A DNA stretch of 64,000 nt from Megaleporinus macrocephalus. Taxonomy: Eukaryota; Chordata; Actinopteri; Characiformes; Anostomidae. Positions 62,564 to 64,000 of this stretch are shown here, in pieces. The stretch spans positions 6,597,864 through 6,661,863 of the forward strand of contig CM038705.1 of NCBI GenBank assembly GCA_021613375.1, read 5' to 3'. Both the position numbers and the translations under genes were made by a program. Every line of letters starts with the position of its first letter. Position 1 is the first letter of the stretch. Under the pieces are notes generated by a model. The model made no database searches. It was not told the origin of the DNA and saw only the letters and a program-made list of their open reading frames with translations.

Positions 62564-62830
62564 ACACTACCGCTCAAAAGTTTGGGATCACAGTGAAATG
62601 TTCTTGTTTTAATGGAGTATCTTCTTCCTTAACACAACAATGGACTGACGGGTCTCTAAAGAAAGTTGTTTCTTTCTGGTCATTGTGAGTCGGTCAGCAA
62701 GCCATCAACTGCTGATCTTCAGATACTAAACTAACCTAGAATGTTGTTCCCTTTTATACTCACTTATTAGTAGAATGTTTTTCAGCTGTGCATCACAATT
62801 GAGCAAGAGTGTCCTAACAACCAGTTTTTA
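62564..62830. mobile_element. Tc1-like element end
   Basis: Begins CACTACCGCTCAAAAGTTTG then GGATCACAGTGAAATG right after a TA, which matches the terminal repeat of a widespread fish Tc1-like element (CACTACCG.TCAAAAGTTTGGGGTCAC). No transposase frame is seen and the other end is not found in the window. Confidence 0.65.
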
Positions 62831-64000
62831 TTTTATTATTATAAAAATCAAGAAGTACTGATATCCAATATATAGCATTAATTACAATAACTAAATTAAA
62901 CACATGTATTTCCAACTAAAGCTTATACAATTCAGTTATTTGGTTGTAGTACTAATACTTTGTAGAATAAGAAATTCAAACTTTATAATAAAATAAACGT
63001 ATCTTTGTTTTATGGTACAGCTGACTGGAAGTACTTATCATATTCAGTATATAGTTTTTATCACAATAAATATTAATACTCGTATTTCAAACTTTAGGCT
63101 TTACAATCAAGTTTTTAGGCTGTAGCGCTGATACTAGCAGAGTAAGAAATTCAAGCTTTAAAATAAAGCTTAACTAATCTTTGTTTTATGGTACAGACGA
63201 CTGGATGTACTGATCACATTCAGTATATAGTATCAATGACAATAACTATTAAACAGTTGTATTTCAAACTTTAGGCTTTACAATCAAGTTTTCAGGTTGT
63301 AGCACTGATACTAGCAGAATAAGAATTTCAACCTTCAAAATTGGACTAAATTAGTCTTTGTAATATGATACACATCAAGAAGAGCTGATCACACCAATCA
63401 TACAGTATTAATCATAATAACTATATTAAATACTTATATTTCCAACTCCAGCCTATATAACCCGGTTTCCATAGGACTGATACCAGAAGAAAGTTTTATG
63501 AAAGAACTAAAATGTCAAGAAGTAGTGATCATATCCATCATATAGTATTCATCACAATAACTATATTAAACAGTTGTGTTTCAAAGACCAGCCTATATAA
63601 TCAGGTTTTATATTGTAGTGCTGATACTAGCAAAATGAGAAATCCAAGCTTTATATTTGGACTAGATTTGTCTTTATGATACAGGCGTCTAGAAGTATCA
63701 AGCCTAGCCATAATATAGTAATAACCACAATAACTATATTAAACACTAGTATTTCCAACTCCAGCCTATACAATCCATTTATCTGGTTGTAGCGCTGATA
63801 CTAGCAGAATAAGAAATTCAAACTTTATAATAAAACTATATGTAACTTTGTTTCATGGTACAGCTGACTGGATGTACTGATCATATTCAGTATATAGTAT
63901 CAATGACAATAACTATTAAACAGTTGTATTTCAAACTTTAGGCTTTACAATCAAGTTTTCAGGTTGTAGCACTGATACTAGCAGAATAAGAAATTCAAGC
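62831..64000. repeat. ~176-bp satellite-like array (right edge open)
   Basis: At least 6.5 diverged units. Homologous points at about 62855, 63031, 63207, 63382, 63532, 63695 and 63874 give steps of 176, 176, 175, 150, 163 and 179. Shared phrases are ATTCAGTATATAGTATCAAT, AATAACTATTAAACAGTTG and CTGATACTAGCAGAATAAG. The array continues beyond the window. Confidence 0.9.

Overview
This window looks like non-coding, extremely repeat-rich genomic DNA from a teleost fish. I infer this from kilobase-scale arrays of (TA)n, (GA)n, (GT)n and (GATA)n, tRNA-derived SINEs, an L2-like LINE 3' tail, several hAT-type MITEs with 8-bp target-site duplications, a decayed Tc1/mariner transposase, and a near-palindromic element of a kind I associate with otophysan fishes (characins, catfishes, electric fishes). 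The order is a guess. I found no convincing protein-coding gene, rRNA or functional tRNA. Nearly every long open frame is either a translated microsatellite or a chance frame.

Layout. A 19-bp minisatellite array enters from the left edge (1-2907). Then come a tRNA-like SINE, a truncated palindromic element, a 53-bp array (4750-6270), a second SINE, GA/GATA arrays (6931-8081), about 1.5 kb of non-repetitive DNA, a 240-bp MITE, a LINE 3' end, a 67-70-bp minisatellite split by a hAT MITE (11455-13030), and a 51-bp array (13912-16010). At 16741-17740 lie exactly 1000 Ns. The sequence from about 1379 to 16740 then repeats at 17741-33138 in the same order, nearly identical apart from SNPs and microsatellite lengths. 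Copy 1 ends at the gap and copy 2 begins at it, so the simplest reading is that two contigs (probably two haplotypes) overlap by about 15.4 kb and were not merged. If so, the real locus is about 47.6 kb.

The right half (33139-64000) is single-copy at that scale. It holds a 20-bp minisatellite of about 120 units (33842-36249) whose minus strand carries a tRNA A-box-like sequence in most units; AT-rich DNA with a 29-bp array; a 683-bp hAT element with an intact TSD and a duplicated left end; a Tc1/mariner relic; 1.5 kb of polypurine DNA; a 2.2-kb GT-rich array; a tandem duplication in which a 169-bp unit expanded from about one to about nine copies; a palindromic element; three direct repeats, one interrupted by a MITE; a second hAT MITE copy; a 1.45-kb CA-rich minisatellite; and a roughly 176-bp satellite-like array running off the right edge.

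There is no gene system to describe. The items of most interest are the gap-flanking duplication, the A-box-like minisatellite, the MITE family carrying a full match to the CTCF core consensus, and the rapidly changing 169-bp array with homeodomain-type palindromes.
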